From positions 9,660,989-9,724,988 of the forward strand of contig CAIIXF020000006.1 of assembly GCA_903813345.2 (NCBI GenBank): DNA of 64,000 bases, in the 5' to 3' direction. The translations under genes were made by a program, and so were the position numbers. This stretch comes from Owenia fusiformis. Lineage: Eukaryota > Annelida > Polychaeta > Sabellida > Oweniidae. This document shows, piece by piece, positions 55,496 to 64,000 of the stretch; within the stretch, counting starts at the first letter, position 1, and each line of letters opens with the position of its first letter. The notes beneath the pieces are model-generated. The model did no database searches, had not been told where the DNA came from, and worked only from the letters and a program-made list of their open reading frames with translations.

Positions 55496-56272
55496 CTAAA
55501 ATGATTTATAGATTGACTTGAAGTTTTTCTTAATTGAGATACCTTTTCTGTAAGGTTCTTTATTGCTTTTTTGCTGTTGATCGACCACTTCTAAGATTAA
55601 TTTTTGAGCATCTGTTTTATGCTTTTCATGTTCAGTATCTGTTTCTGATTTATTGAGACATTCAGATAGCCGAGCCGCATTTTCTGCTGAAACAACATCG
55701 GTCGGTTCTTTTGATATTACAAATTTACGTATTTGTGGTAAGAAATTTTTGATCAAGATAGTCATGTGTTCATTCTCACCAATTTGAAGTCGAGATGCTA
55801 ATAATCTAATGGCAGAAATGAAATCGTCAACGCTTTCATTTGGCCCCTGTACCCTGGATAATAAATTTGCCTGTAAATTCCATTTTGGTCTATTGGTTAC
55901 AAAGTGTTCAATAAATGAATTTTCCAATGCTTCAAAATTGTGTTTAGTTTCATCAGGTAAATTATTATACCATGATTCTGCTTGACCTGATAAATACATT
56001 CTCAATGCCCTTGATCGTCTATCTTCATCCCATCCTTGAATCTCTGCATAAGCAGTGTATCTGGAGAACCAATTGCGAGGGTCAATGGATGTATCATTAC
56101 CATCAAAGGTTTTAATTCTGACCTTATTGTCTACATCATTTCTAGGGACATTCTGACCTTCTAACCTGGCTAACCTTTCTACTAAACCTTCTATATTTTG
56201 TTCATTTTCCAAATTACGTAACCTAGCCTCCAACCCTTCCATTGTATATCTAGCAGCCTGCCTAGTTAACAT
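55496..56272 (-). CDS. Gag-like protein of the second LTR element (258 aa)
   Basis: A complete frame beginning 289 nt downstream of the LTR. Residues about 10-45 form a coiled coil (MEGLEARLRNLENEQNIEGL). About residues 50-200 form a retrotransposon Gag (capsid) domain: IKTFDGNDTSIDPRNWFSRY, RSRALRMYLSGQAESWYNNL, SFIEHFVTNRPKWNLQANLL, DDFISAIRLLASRLQI. This is the Ty3/gypsy-type pattern. The C-terminus is lysine-rich (RKGISIKKNFKSIYKSF) with no zinc knuckle and no pol fusion; basic residues may replace the knuckle for RNA binding (inference). Alternatively the frame was truncated by a frameshift. Confidence 0.85.
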   Translation of the reverse strand: MLTRQAARYTMEGLEARLRNLENEQNIEGLVERLARLEGQNVPRNDVDNKVRIKTFDGNDTSIDPRNWFSRYTAYAEIQGWDEDRRSRALRMYLSGQAESWYNNLPDETKHNFEALENSFIEHFVTNRPKWNLQANLLSRVQGPNESVDDFISAIRLLASRLQIGENEHMTILIKNFLPQIRKFVISKEPTDVVSAENAARLSECLNKSETDTEHEKHKTDAQKLILEVVDQQQKSNKEPYRKGISIKKNFKSIYKSF

Positions 56273-56540
56273 AAATCTTATTTTAATAGATTGGAATTTG
56301 TAACTACCATTTAATTATCCTTTAAAATTTGAATACCTGCTTTCCAACCAACTACAGAACTAATTTTTCAACCGAGGAACATATGCCTACAATGATTACC
56401 AAAACACTTATGTCTATGATGAATGATTTATAGTTACTGTAAAACATCTTACTTTCATGCGTGTTAGTTATTTTAAATTCATACTCACACCCTCGTGCAT
56501 GCAATAACGGCAATTCTTGACGTCTCGGTTGAGTGATTTG

Positions 56541-56558
56541 TACCCGGCAGCTCCACCA
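56541..56558 (-). promoter_or_regulatory. Putative primer binding site
   Basis: Minus-strand TGGTGGAGCTGCCGGGTA, 3 nt inside the LTR, starts with the TGG that pairs with a tRNA CCA end. The tRNA is not identified. Confidence 0.75.
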
Positions 56559-56561
56559 ATT

Positions 56562-57364
56562 TGAACCCAATCACCCGTGACGGTTACGTGATCGATGTTC
56601 GATTATTCCGGGATCTTGTAGGTTTCCGGTACTCACAGGTATCTCATCTCGATAACGATTAACAAATGCTGTTGTAACTTATTTATTCTTTATTTATGCT
56701 TTCATCTGCAACCTGGATTCACAATCTTGGACGTCTTTGAGATAATTCTCGCCTCTAAGTGTTGTTGTGTTCCCAACTCAAGAGTATCCGCGAAGGTGAT
56801 CCCGTATTAGAACATCAGATTGTGCGATCCAAAATATGAATCTAGAATATAGTAGTTGTGATCCAAATGTTGAATGTTTCAGAAGGTGATCCCAATCCAG
56901 AATTCAGAATGTTTGATTGTGAATCCGTGGTTGCTTATATACAAGTAAAATAACATAAATCATTCTGTCAGGATTGCGCAATAACAGGCAAAAGTTGTGC
57001 AATAATTGCACAATCGCCCACGCATATTGCATCAGAAACCTGTTCAAAACCTGCTAAAAGCGGTTACTGATATATTAGTTCCACCTGACAGAATAAGCTT
57101 AAAAATAGAATCTTGTACTATAATTAGCTCAACCGGTTTAAACTAGTATCAAGTTATCAAGTACAATCTCAGGTGTCAATCAAATATTAACTCCATCGAC
57201 TGCTACCTGGTTGAACCAACATAATACAAAATAGTAACAATTACTATTAGATTCTTTACAATATTGGTATAAATATCAATGATATCAAAATAAATATCAA
57301 TGATATTAAATGATATTATAAATTAATTAATTGACTAATTAATGTCAAAAAGTGAGTGGTAACA
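56562..57364 (-). repeat. 5' LTR of the minus-strand element (803 bp)
   Basis: Direct partner of 51899-52701. Followed by ATTA. Confidence 0.94.
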
Positions 57365-57368
57365 ATTA

Positions 57369-59060
57369 CATAAATTATGAATTAGATCCGACTTGCATTG
57401 TTTTATTCAGCAATTACTAATTTAAAATTTATATTTCGCATTAAATGTAAGAAAATTAATAAAATTGTTCAAGGACACGGGTAAAAGACGTTCTTGTCAT
57501 CATAAATTTGAAAAACATATTGTTATTTTTTATTCTCATTGTGATATTTCGTTAATTCTCAAATGGGCTCTAATTTTAGTCAGATGCATTCATGGGAGAG
57601 CTCGCGATCAAAATGTTGTATTGAATTTCAACAATACGGTAAATATAATTTTATTCAATAAAATATACCAAAACAATTTGTCCATGAATGAAATTCATTG
57701 CCGTAGCAATGAGACTTTGATCATTATGCAGTGGAGTGATTGCGACTTTTTAACATAGACGCAACTCCTTATTTTGACAACGTCTTCATTATTGCTTTAT
57801 AAAAAAATATTGCATCATGGAAAACACAATTCCCACATGGAAGTTGAAGATATTTATCCAATGCTTCGAATAAAAGTAAAAACATGTTGCCCAAATTGTA
57901 AAATATGATTGGTTGAAATGACTTGGATCCAGGGCATGCCTTAAGCAAATTTTCCTTGCTGGTCAAGATGTCCGGCAAGATCCAATTTTTAAGTGGTCAA
58001 ATACAAAACCTGCTGGTCAAGATGACCAACACCTCTCCAAAATCTGCCGTCATGAGCAAATCTTCCTGGTCAAAATTTTCAATGCGCTATTTTCAAAAAT
58101 TGATCTGTGAAAAGTCGTACTATTGTGCAATATATCACTGAAAATGGCCGAAATCGCTACGTCTATTTGATCCATAAGTAGTACTTGAAGTACTATAATC
58201 GATTAGTTTTTTACGTACCTTAAGAATTACGCTTGGCACAATCAGTTTTAAAACTAAATATGAATATGAATCCATACTTTTCGAGTGGTTTCGCCATCTT
58301 TAGATGAACTCGGGTCAAGAACTCCTTATTTGGAGATCACCGGAGGTATCTATTTGTGATTCGGTACTTTCCGATTACTATATTTGGAGATGTTCGGCTT
58401 TTTCTCCGAGACAAGAATTAAATTAGCATTATAAATGAGGCTGTTCTATTTAAAACTTAACTCCCTATCGATTATAATTTATCATGTCGTTATACGTGTA
58501 GATTGATTTTCATGGAAAGGGGAGATAAAAAACAAATGAACAGCCAACAGTTTAAGGGTCATCTCAAAATGTTTAGGCCTCAGACACGATATCTACGCTA
58601 AGGCTTATAGATTGGACAAGGTCTCGGTCACAATGACCGGCTAATTGTGATTTTGAGCCGGTCTTGTCATTATTTAATCGGACAAGTCCGGCTGTCAGAC
58701 GCTTAAGGCGTGCCCTGCTTGGATCCCATGCTAATAGCCTGATGAATGAATAATGAGTGAATGATGATAATATAAGGCAGCTAAGCATGGATTTTTAATT
58801 TGTGTTGCTCATTGCCCATGAGCCAATGCCAATTAACAAGAGCATATCCACACATAATTATCTCAATTTACAGTCTCGTTTTTGATTGTACGTATTTACA
58901 ACAGTTGGTGTGTAAACAACCCGTGGTAGCAAATTTTGGATATACATTATATTTTCTTAAACAATATATTCAATGCGTCGTTTATTCACCTCAATGAAAT
59001 ACTAATGCCTACCCTTTACATTCGCTTGCTTTGCTCTCCAGAGAGAGTTCATCTACTAGG
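57369..59060. other. Gene-free stretch
   Basis: No exon was recognised. 57960-58070 has a repeated CTGGTCAAGATG(A/T)CC motif. 58610-58690 has complementary GACAAGGTCTCGGTCAC / GAGCCGGTCTTGTC segments, probably a decayed hairpin element. Confidence 0.4.
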
Positions 59061-59252
59061 ATGAGCAACGATCCTTTGAATTTTCCGAGCCAATTAGGAT
59101 CGATCGTTGATTTTTCAATGACTATCATATGTACAAGCGTGTTTTATCTCTGCTCTCTGATTGGAGGAACAAACGCCATCGCGGTAGAGTCATTAAACCA
59201 TAATTTTGCTGAAGATCGTCAAAGCTTACTTAAAAAGAAGCTGATACTCTGG
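59061..59252 (+). CDS. Candidate first exon of a membrane protein, unidentified
   Basis: From an ATG, 64 codons end at CTCTGG/GTAAAT, a good donor in phase 0. The product has a polar start (MSNDPLNFPSQLGSI), a hydrophobic segment FSMTIICTSVFYLCSLIGG and a charged end (NHNFAEDRQSLLKKKLILW). Composition and splice context look genuine. The pattern vaguely recalls gustatory-receptor-like proteins, but I cannot support a family, and no partner exon was found. Confidence 0.3.
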
Positions 59253-59283
59253 GTAAATAATATAAACCACCAGTTTAATTGCT

Positions 59284-60930
59284 TTGCATAGGATCAATTA
59301 AAAAGGTGTTTTACCACATAAGATGAGTTCCACATAGACTTAAGGGCATCTTTGAATTTAATACCACAGAACATCAATTATATAGGTGTTTTACCACATA
59401 AGATGAGCTCCACATAGATATAAGGGGATTTTGGAATTTAATACACACAGTGAAATACCACAGAACATCAGTTATATATACAGGGTGTTCCAAAAGTAAT
59501 AGGACTGGTGCTGGCATTTTGTCAATTATGCACTGAGTATCTTCAAATTTTCACAAATTGTACTTTGAAGTATTGCAACTTAAATTATAAAGTTTCAGAA
59601 AAAATGATGAAATGCGGTTAGAGTTATGGTTACTATAGTAACATGCCATTCCAATACCCGGGGCAACTTTTGTCCTGAAAATGTGATATCTAACATTTTT
59701 GTATTACTGAATAAAGTATCTTATTCACCTATTATAATCCAAAAGTTCTTGTTTATTTTATTAAGTCCTTTGTTGTAAAGTTGTTGCTATACAACTCAGA
59801 TTCAAGTATAATTTCATAATGATAATAACATTTATTCAATTTCCTGGAATATCACAGTACAGTCTAAATAAAGACCCAATTTGAAGCCAGTCATCTACCT
59901 TGATAGCGCGCCTGCCCGCAGGTCGGCATTAAAGACCATGCAGCTATAGAGGAACTTATAGGTCTTGAGGGTCTAAAACCATGCACCATACTCCTCTGAT
60001 CATGCAATATCTGATTTTTACTTATATTGAGAACGGAATGCTAATAAGTGCTGTATGACCTTTAAAGATGAGAATGACCTTCTCCAAATTGTCCAATCGA
60101 CCCTGCGTGACATGCTCTCAAATGGGTTCACTCATGTGTTTGGGTCATGGATACAGAGTACTACTCTTGTACTGACCAAAGAGGAGCCTATTTTTCAAAG
60201 TAGAGGATACATAGAAATATTAAATGACGTAAAACAAATGTAATGCCCACCAGTTGTTGCATTTCAACTTTGATATAGCATGTACAAAATGATATGGCAT
60301 GTACAAAATGCTTAATGTCTCTGTAACTTTTTGCGTGGAATGTTGCCCCGGGTATTGTGATGTCATGTTACTATAGCAACCATAACTCAACCCGAGTTTC
60401 ATATATTTTGTAGAAACTTTGCAGTCTAAGTAACGATACATGAAAGTACATTATGTAGAATTTTGAAGATGATTGGTGCATATTTAACTAAATGCCAGCA
60501 CCAGTCCTGTTACTTTTGGAACACCCTGTATATATATATTAGAAAATTGCAATAAATTCTAGAAAAGACAAGAGACAATTCAATTCAATTACATATAATT
60601 CAATTGTATATAATATAAAATAATATGTAATACATAGGCCTATGGTATATATTTTTATTTCCTTATTTACATTTTCTCTTTGTGTGGTTAAAACATACCT
60701 TTATGTCTATGTGGAATTCATTTTATGTGGTAAAACAACTATATAATTGTTGATTCTATGCTAAGCAAAGTGGGTTTGTGTGGCATTTACCTTTATGTGG
60801 TGTTATGTTCTGTGGTATCATTTCACTGAATAGTGCATTTTTCTCTTGTGTGGTTCAAGCATACCCTTATGTCTATGTGGAATTCATCTTATGTGGTAAA
60901 CAACTATATAATTGATCCTATGCTAAGCAA
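59284..60930. mobile_element. ACCACATAAG-repeat element with a nested mariner-like element
   Basis: The left side has GGTGTTTTACCACATAAGAT twice (59308, 59386) with GAGTTCCACATAGA. The right side has the complement GTCTATGTGGAATTCATTTT and ATGTGGTAAAACAAC twice (60700-60735, 60870-60905). The outer sequences ATCAATT..../TAATTGATCC are also inverted. No protein is coded. Confidence 0.65.
59481..60528. mobile_element. 1.05-kb mariner-like non-autonomous element
   Basis: About 40-bp inverted ends (CAGGGTGTTCCAAAAGTAAT, AGGACTGGTGCTGGCATTT and their complement at 60489-60528) are flanked by TA. CAGGGTGTnCCAAAAGT ends are typical of Tc1/mariner. The longest frame (60055-60243, 62 aa) has no DDE motif. 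Confidence 0.88.
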
Positions 60931-60931
60931 G

Positions 60932-61072
60932 GTGTTTGTGTGGCATTAACCTTATGTGGTATTAAGATTTGTTGTATCATTTCATTGGTACCACGCAAGA
61001 GAAAAATGTACCATACAATGAAATGATACCACAGAACATAATACCACATAAAGTTAATGCCACACAAACCCC
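60932..61072. repeat. Long imperfect hairpin
   Basis: The left arm GTGTGGCATTAACCTTATGT then GGTATTA...ATCATTTCATTG folds on the right arm CAATGAAATGAT...TAATACCACATAAAGTTAATGCCACAC. Arms are about 60 nt. Confidence 0.85.
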
Positions 61073-61197
61073 AATTTGGGCGTAACAATTCTTGGACAAC
61101 CACACAATATGACAATTTACCACACAATGTAAATATACCACAGAGAATATATACCACATAACGTGAATACCACACAAACCCCCAAAGGGGCGTAGTA

Positions 61198-61264
61198 CCG
61201 TCCGTCCGTCCGTCCGTCCGTCCGTCCGTCTGTACGTAAGTCCGTCCGTCCGTCTGTCCGTCCG
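61198..61264. repeat. (GTCC)n microsatellite
   Basis: GTCCGTCCGTCC array with a few T interruptions. It follows CCACACAAACCCCCAAAGGG then GCGTAGTACC and precedes the tandem array, as in other terminal-hairpin elements. Confidence 0.95.
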
Positions 61265-61289
61265 GGCAATAACTCAAATACCGTTGGCC

Positions 61290-62060
61290 ACTCATTTCAA
61301 AATGGCGGCCATTTTAGTGACGATTTTACAGTAATTGAGGTGCAATATGTAAAACTTTAATAGCAATATGTTTTAAATGTAAAAAAATTATAAAGGACAT
61401 TAATAATGCTACAAATGTAGATGTTAAAGAAGCACATGGCAGCCATCTTGAAAAATTGCCGCCTTTACTCGTCATTTTACGATTTTTGCTGTAACTCAAA
61501 AAATAGTGGAGCGATTTTGTTCATATTTCGTATGTGAATACTATAAGCAGTGCACACTGTCTAAAGACACTTTTGGTAGAAGGCCAAAATGGCCACCATT
61601 TTAACGTATTTTACTATAACTCGAAAAATAGTGGAGCAATTTTGTTCATATTTGATATGTGAATACTTTAAGCATGGCACATTGTCTAATAAAACTTTGG
61701 GGAGTAGTCGGCCATTTTGAAAAATGGCCGCCATTTTAACATATTTTGCTATAACTCGAAAAGTAGTGGAGCGATTTTGTTCATATTCGGTATGTGAATA
61801 CTATAAGCATGGCACACTGTCCTATGACACTTTTGGTAGAAGGCAGCCATTTTGAAAACAATTTTGAAAAATGGCCGCCATTTTAACGTATTTTACTATA
61901 ACTCGGAAAATAGTGGAGCGATTTTGTTCATATTTGATATGTGAATACTTTAAGCATGGCACATTGTCTAATAAAACTTTGGGAGTAGTCGGCCATTTTG
62001 AAAAATGGCCACCATTTTTATGTGTGTTTTATGTGTGTTTACAAGTATGTGTGTGATTTT
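61290..62060. repeat. 125-147-bp tandem array with ATGGCCGCCATTTT
   Basis: About four diverged units: TAGTGGAGC(G/A)ATTTTGTTCA at 61504, 61629, 61764 and 61911. Each is preceded by AAAATGGC(C/T)(G/A)CCATTTT palindromes and followed by ATTGTCTAATAAAACTTTGG or similar. Open frames here are repeat-derived. Confidence 0.9.
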
Positions 62061-62261
62061 TCAAAAATTTTAGAGGTGGCTACTTAAAAGCATATTATTT
62101 CTTCTGATGACAACTTGGCTAGTGAACAACCATTTTGAAAATGGTGGCCTTTCTGGTGTGTTGTTTTATGATATTTGCGCTTCGTTTTTAAAAACGCCAG
62201 CCATTTCTGTTCGATGGGATTTGCTACGCTTTGGCGTTGCCGTTGTTCTGGTTTATTATTA

Positions 62262-63602
62262 GGAGGCCCCAACCTTTTTCTCCTACTTCCAACTACCTTT
62301 CAACTATCTACTATATGCACCTACTAGGGACCTTGGCTGAACTTGGCGGGAAAGGAATTTTTATCTAGGTCAAGGTCAAAGGTCTAAATGTAGGTCAAAT
62401 CTAAGTTTTTTTCAAGTTTCTCAAATCCTGACACTACACTTCAATATTTTTGGCTGAATTTTTGCATACGGATAGATATTAGTATTCTATTAGTCTTAGC
62501 CTTTTGCCGTCTAGAGAAATTTTGCCTAGATTTTGAGATATTGAAGGTCAAAAAAAGGTCAAAAAAGGTCTTTTTTTAACTTGCTTCAAATTGACCAATT
62601 TTTTTTAAACTCATCTACAAGTTCTCAAGATTCCAAATCTGACCTTACTTTTGACCTTTGACCTTTGGTTGACCTTCAGTGACCTCCGAAAGGTCAAAAA
62701 AGTTGATTTTTCAAATCCATTTTCACGATTCAAATTTAGGTATATTTATTCACAAAAGAACTTTTGGGGTCTAAAAAAGTAAAATTTGCAAGGTCAAAGG
62801 TCAATCACAAACTGTGTTTTCTAAGTTTCTCAAAATGGGAGACTACAAATCAATTTTTTTTACTGAAAGTCAGAATATATATTCCTCTAAAGGTTCTACA
62901 CATATTAGCAATTGACTATTTATTAAAATTTTGCTCCAGTTTTGAGATATTAGAACTCAAAAACTGAAAAAAGATCAAATTTCGAAAGTTTTCAAGGTCA
63001 AATTTCAACTTGCTCTAAATTGACCAAACTTTTTTTAAAAAGCATCTACAAGATCTCAGGAACTCAAATCTGACCTTAGTTTTGACTTATAACCTTTAGT
63101 TGACCTTCAGTGACCTTCGAAAGGTCAAAAAAGTTGATTTTTCAAATTGATTTTCTGGATTCAAATTTAAGTTTATTCAATCAAAAAAGATGTACTGAGG
63201 TCTAAAAAAGTAAAATTTTCAAGGTCAAATGTCAAGGTCATCAAACAAGATCACAAACTGTGTTTTCTAAGTTTCCCAAAGTTTGTGACTACAAATCAAT
63301 ATTTTTGAATTAAAGTCAGGATATATATTCCTCTAAAGGTTTTACACATATTAACAATTGATTATCTATTAAAATTCTGCACCAGTTTTGAGATATTGGA
63401 CCTCAAAAACTGAAAAAGGTCTAATGTTGAAATTTTTCAAGGTCAAATTTCACATTGCTTCAAATTGACCAAACGTTTTTTTTAAATCATCTACAAGATG
63501 CCTGGAGTTCATATATGACCTTGTATCTAAGATTTGACCTTTGGCTGACCTTTAAATGCTCAAAAAAGCCTACGGGGCCTCCGTAAGATTGCTTGCAATC
63601 TT
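62262..63602 (+). mobile_element. GGAGGCCCC terminal element with AAGGTCA arrays
   Basis: Begins ATTATTAGGAGGCCCC and ends GGGGCCTCCGTAAGATTGC then TTGCAATCTT, which gives inverted GGAGGCCCC ends and a closing hairpin AAGATTG-CTTG-CAATCTT. The body holds three approximately 320-350-bp units with AAGGTCAAAGGTCA, TTTTTCAAATTGATTTT-like and CAAATTGACCAAA segments. No coding sequence. Confidence 0.8.
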
Positions 63603-63620
63603 AAACATCTAGTTATTATT

Positions 63621-64000
63621 AGACTCCAGATTGAAAATCTGGAGTCTATTGTTTTTGCCAGTATTCTTCTTCTTATTATTTTTCTTTAAGAGTTTTTTCA
63701 ATAACTATAAGGTATCCAGTAAAGTCCATTATACAATTTATTTAGGTTCAGTATCTAGTTGGTGGGAAATTGGGTCAAATTTTTAACTAGGTCAAAGGTC
63801 AAGAACTAGGTCAAATCTTACATTTTCAACCTTCTGTCTATTATCTTCGTCGTTATTTATCGAAACATCTTCATCTTTTTTCATCATATAGCTTAGAAAC
63901 TGCCTTTTCATAATTGTGCCATCCGTTTTTTGATTCCTCACCGATTTTGAAATATGGCGTCCAGAAAGTAGGTCAAAATAAAAAGTTCTCCAAATTTAAC
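63621..64000 (+). mobile_element. Start of another terminal-hairpin element, runs off the window
   Basis: Follows GTTATTATT. The hairpin AGACTCCAGAT-TGAAA-ATCTGGAGTCT (63621-63647) is perfect. Then comes a run of TTCTTCTTATTATT and, from about 63770, AGGTCAAAGGTCAAG motifs as in its neighbours. The right end is outside the window. Confidence 0.7.

Larger units (their letters stand above)
51899..57364 (-). mobile_element. Second gag-only LTR retrotransposon (5.47 kb)
   Basis: Direct LTRs of 803 bp each (51899-52701 and 56562-57364) run TGAACCC...GGTAACA on the plus strand, flanked by ATTA (51895-51898 and 57365-57368). Coding is on the minus strand: primer site next to the right LTR, gag frame 56272-55496, polypurine tract next to the left LTR. 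The remaining 2.8 kb has no pol domain. The LTRs differ at two positions I could see (52359/57022 and 52629/57292), so the insertion is young. Its Gag and termini differ from those of the 10.1-kb element, so it is a separate family. Confidence 0.93.

Noticed and set aside
60055-60243. 62-residue frame as a mariner transposase piece
   Set aside because: No DDE/D residues or helix-turn-helix pattern; the frame is short and the element looks non-autonomous.
61871-62056. Frame within the ATGGCCGCCATTTT array as a gene
   Set aside because: Translation of a tandem repeat; equivalent frames in neighbouring units are broken.

Overview
The window is nuclear DNA from an animal, most likely a marine invertebrate. 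Small coding exons with GT/AG splice sites lie in kilobase-scale AT-rich introns, and there is a gene for a fibrinogen-domain membrane protein. LINEs, LTR retrotransposons, short terminal-inverted-repeat elements and (GTCC)n / AAGGTCA repeats make up most of the rest. I cannot name the phylum from sequence alone. No CRISPR array, operon, rRNA or tRNA was found.

Region 1 (about 2.6-18.5 kb) carries nine plus-strand exons of a bacterial-type (mitochondrial) aspartyl-tRNA synthetase, DARS2. They run from the anticodon-binding domain through class II motifs 1 and 2; the 3' exons were not found. One DARS2 intron holds a very young 10.1-kb LTR retrotransposon (3292-13421). Its LTRs are about 2.9 kb and almost identical, and it has a single intact 775-residue Gag and no pol.

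Region 2 (about 18.5-29 kb) is mostly repeats, plus a complete four-exon gene (23898-25939). That gene encodes a 365-residue type II membrane protein with a C-terminal fibrinogen-related domain and a cytoplasmic tail carrying proline-rich and tyrosine motifs. The first two exons of a paralogue lie at 46.66-47.26 kb.

Region 3 (29.4-46.4 kb) is a nest of mobile elements. About 260-bp inverted repeats bound a 16.9-kb block. Inside are a decayed PIN-like gene, a SGNH-esterase/CCHC/endonuclease/RT LINE on the minus strand that is split by a long-armed foldback element and a second inverted-repeat element, and a plus-strand LINE whose reverse-transcriptase core is tandemly triplicated.

Region 4 (47-64 kb) has several inverted-repeat elements and a second LTR retrotransposon (51899-57364, minus strand, 803-bp LTRs) that also keeps a gag frame and no pol. 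It also has a mariner-like short element nested in an ACCACATAA-repeat element, and long AAGGTCA-rich repeats to the end.

The host genes show no functional linkage; most of the structure comes from nested insertions. The most notable points are two unrelated young gag-only LTR elements in one window, the fibrinogen-domain receptor pair with conserved SH2/SH3-ligand-like tails, and a recurring terminal-hairpin plus GTCC-repeat architecture shared by several short element families.
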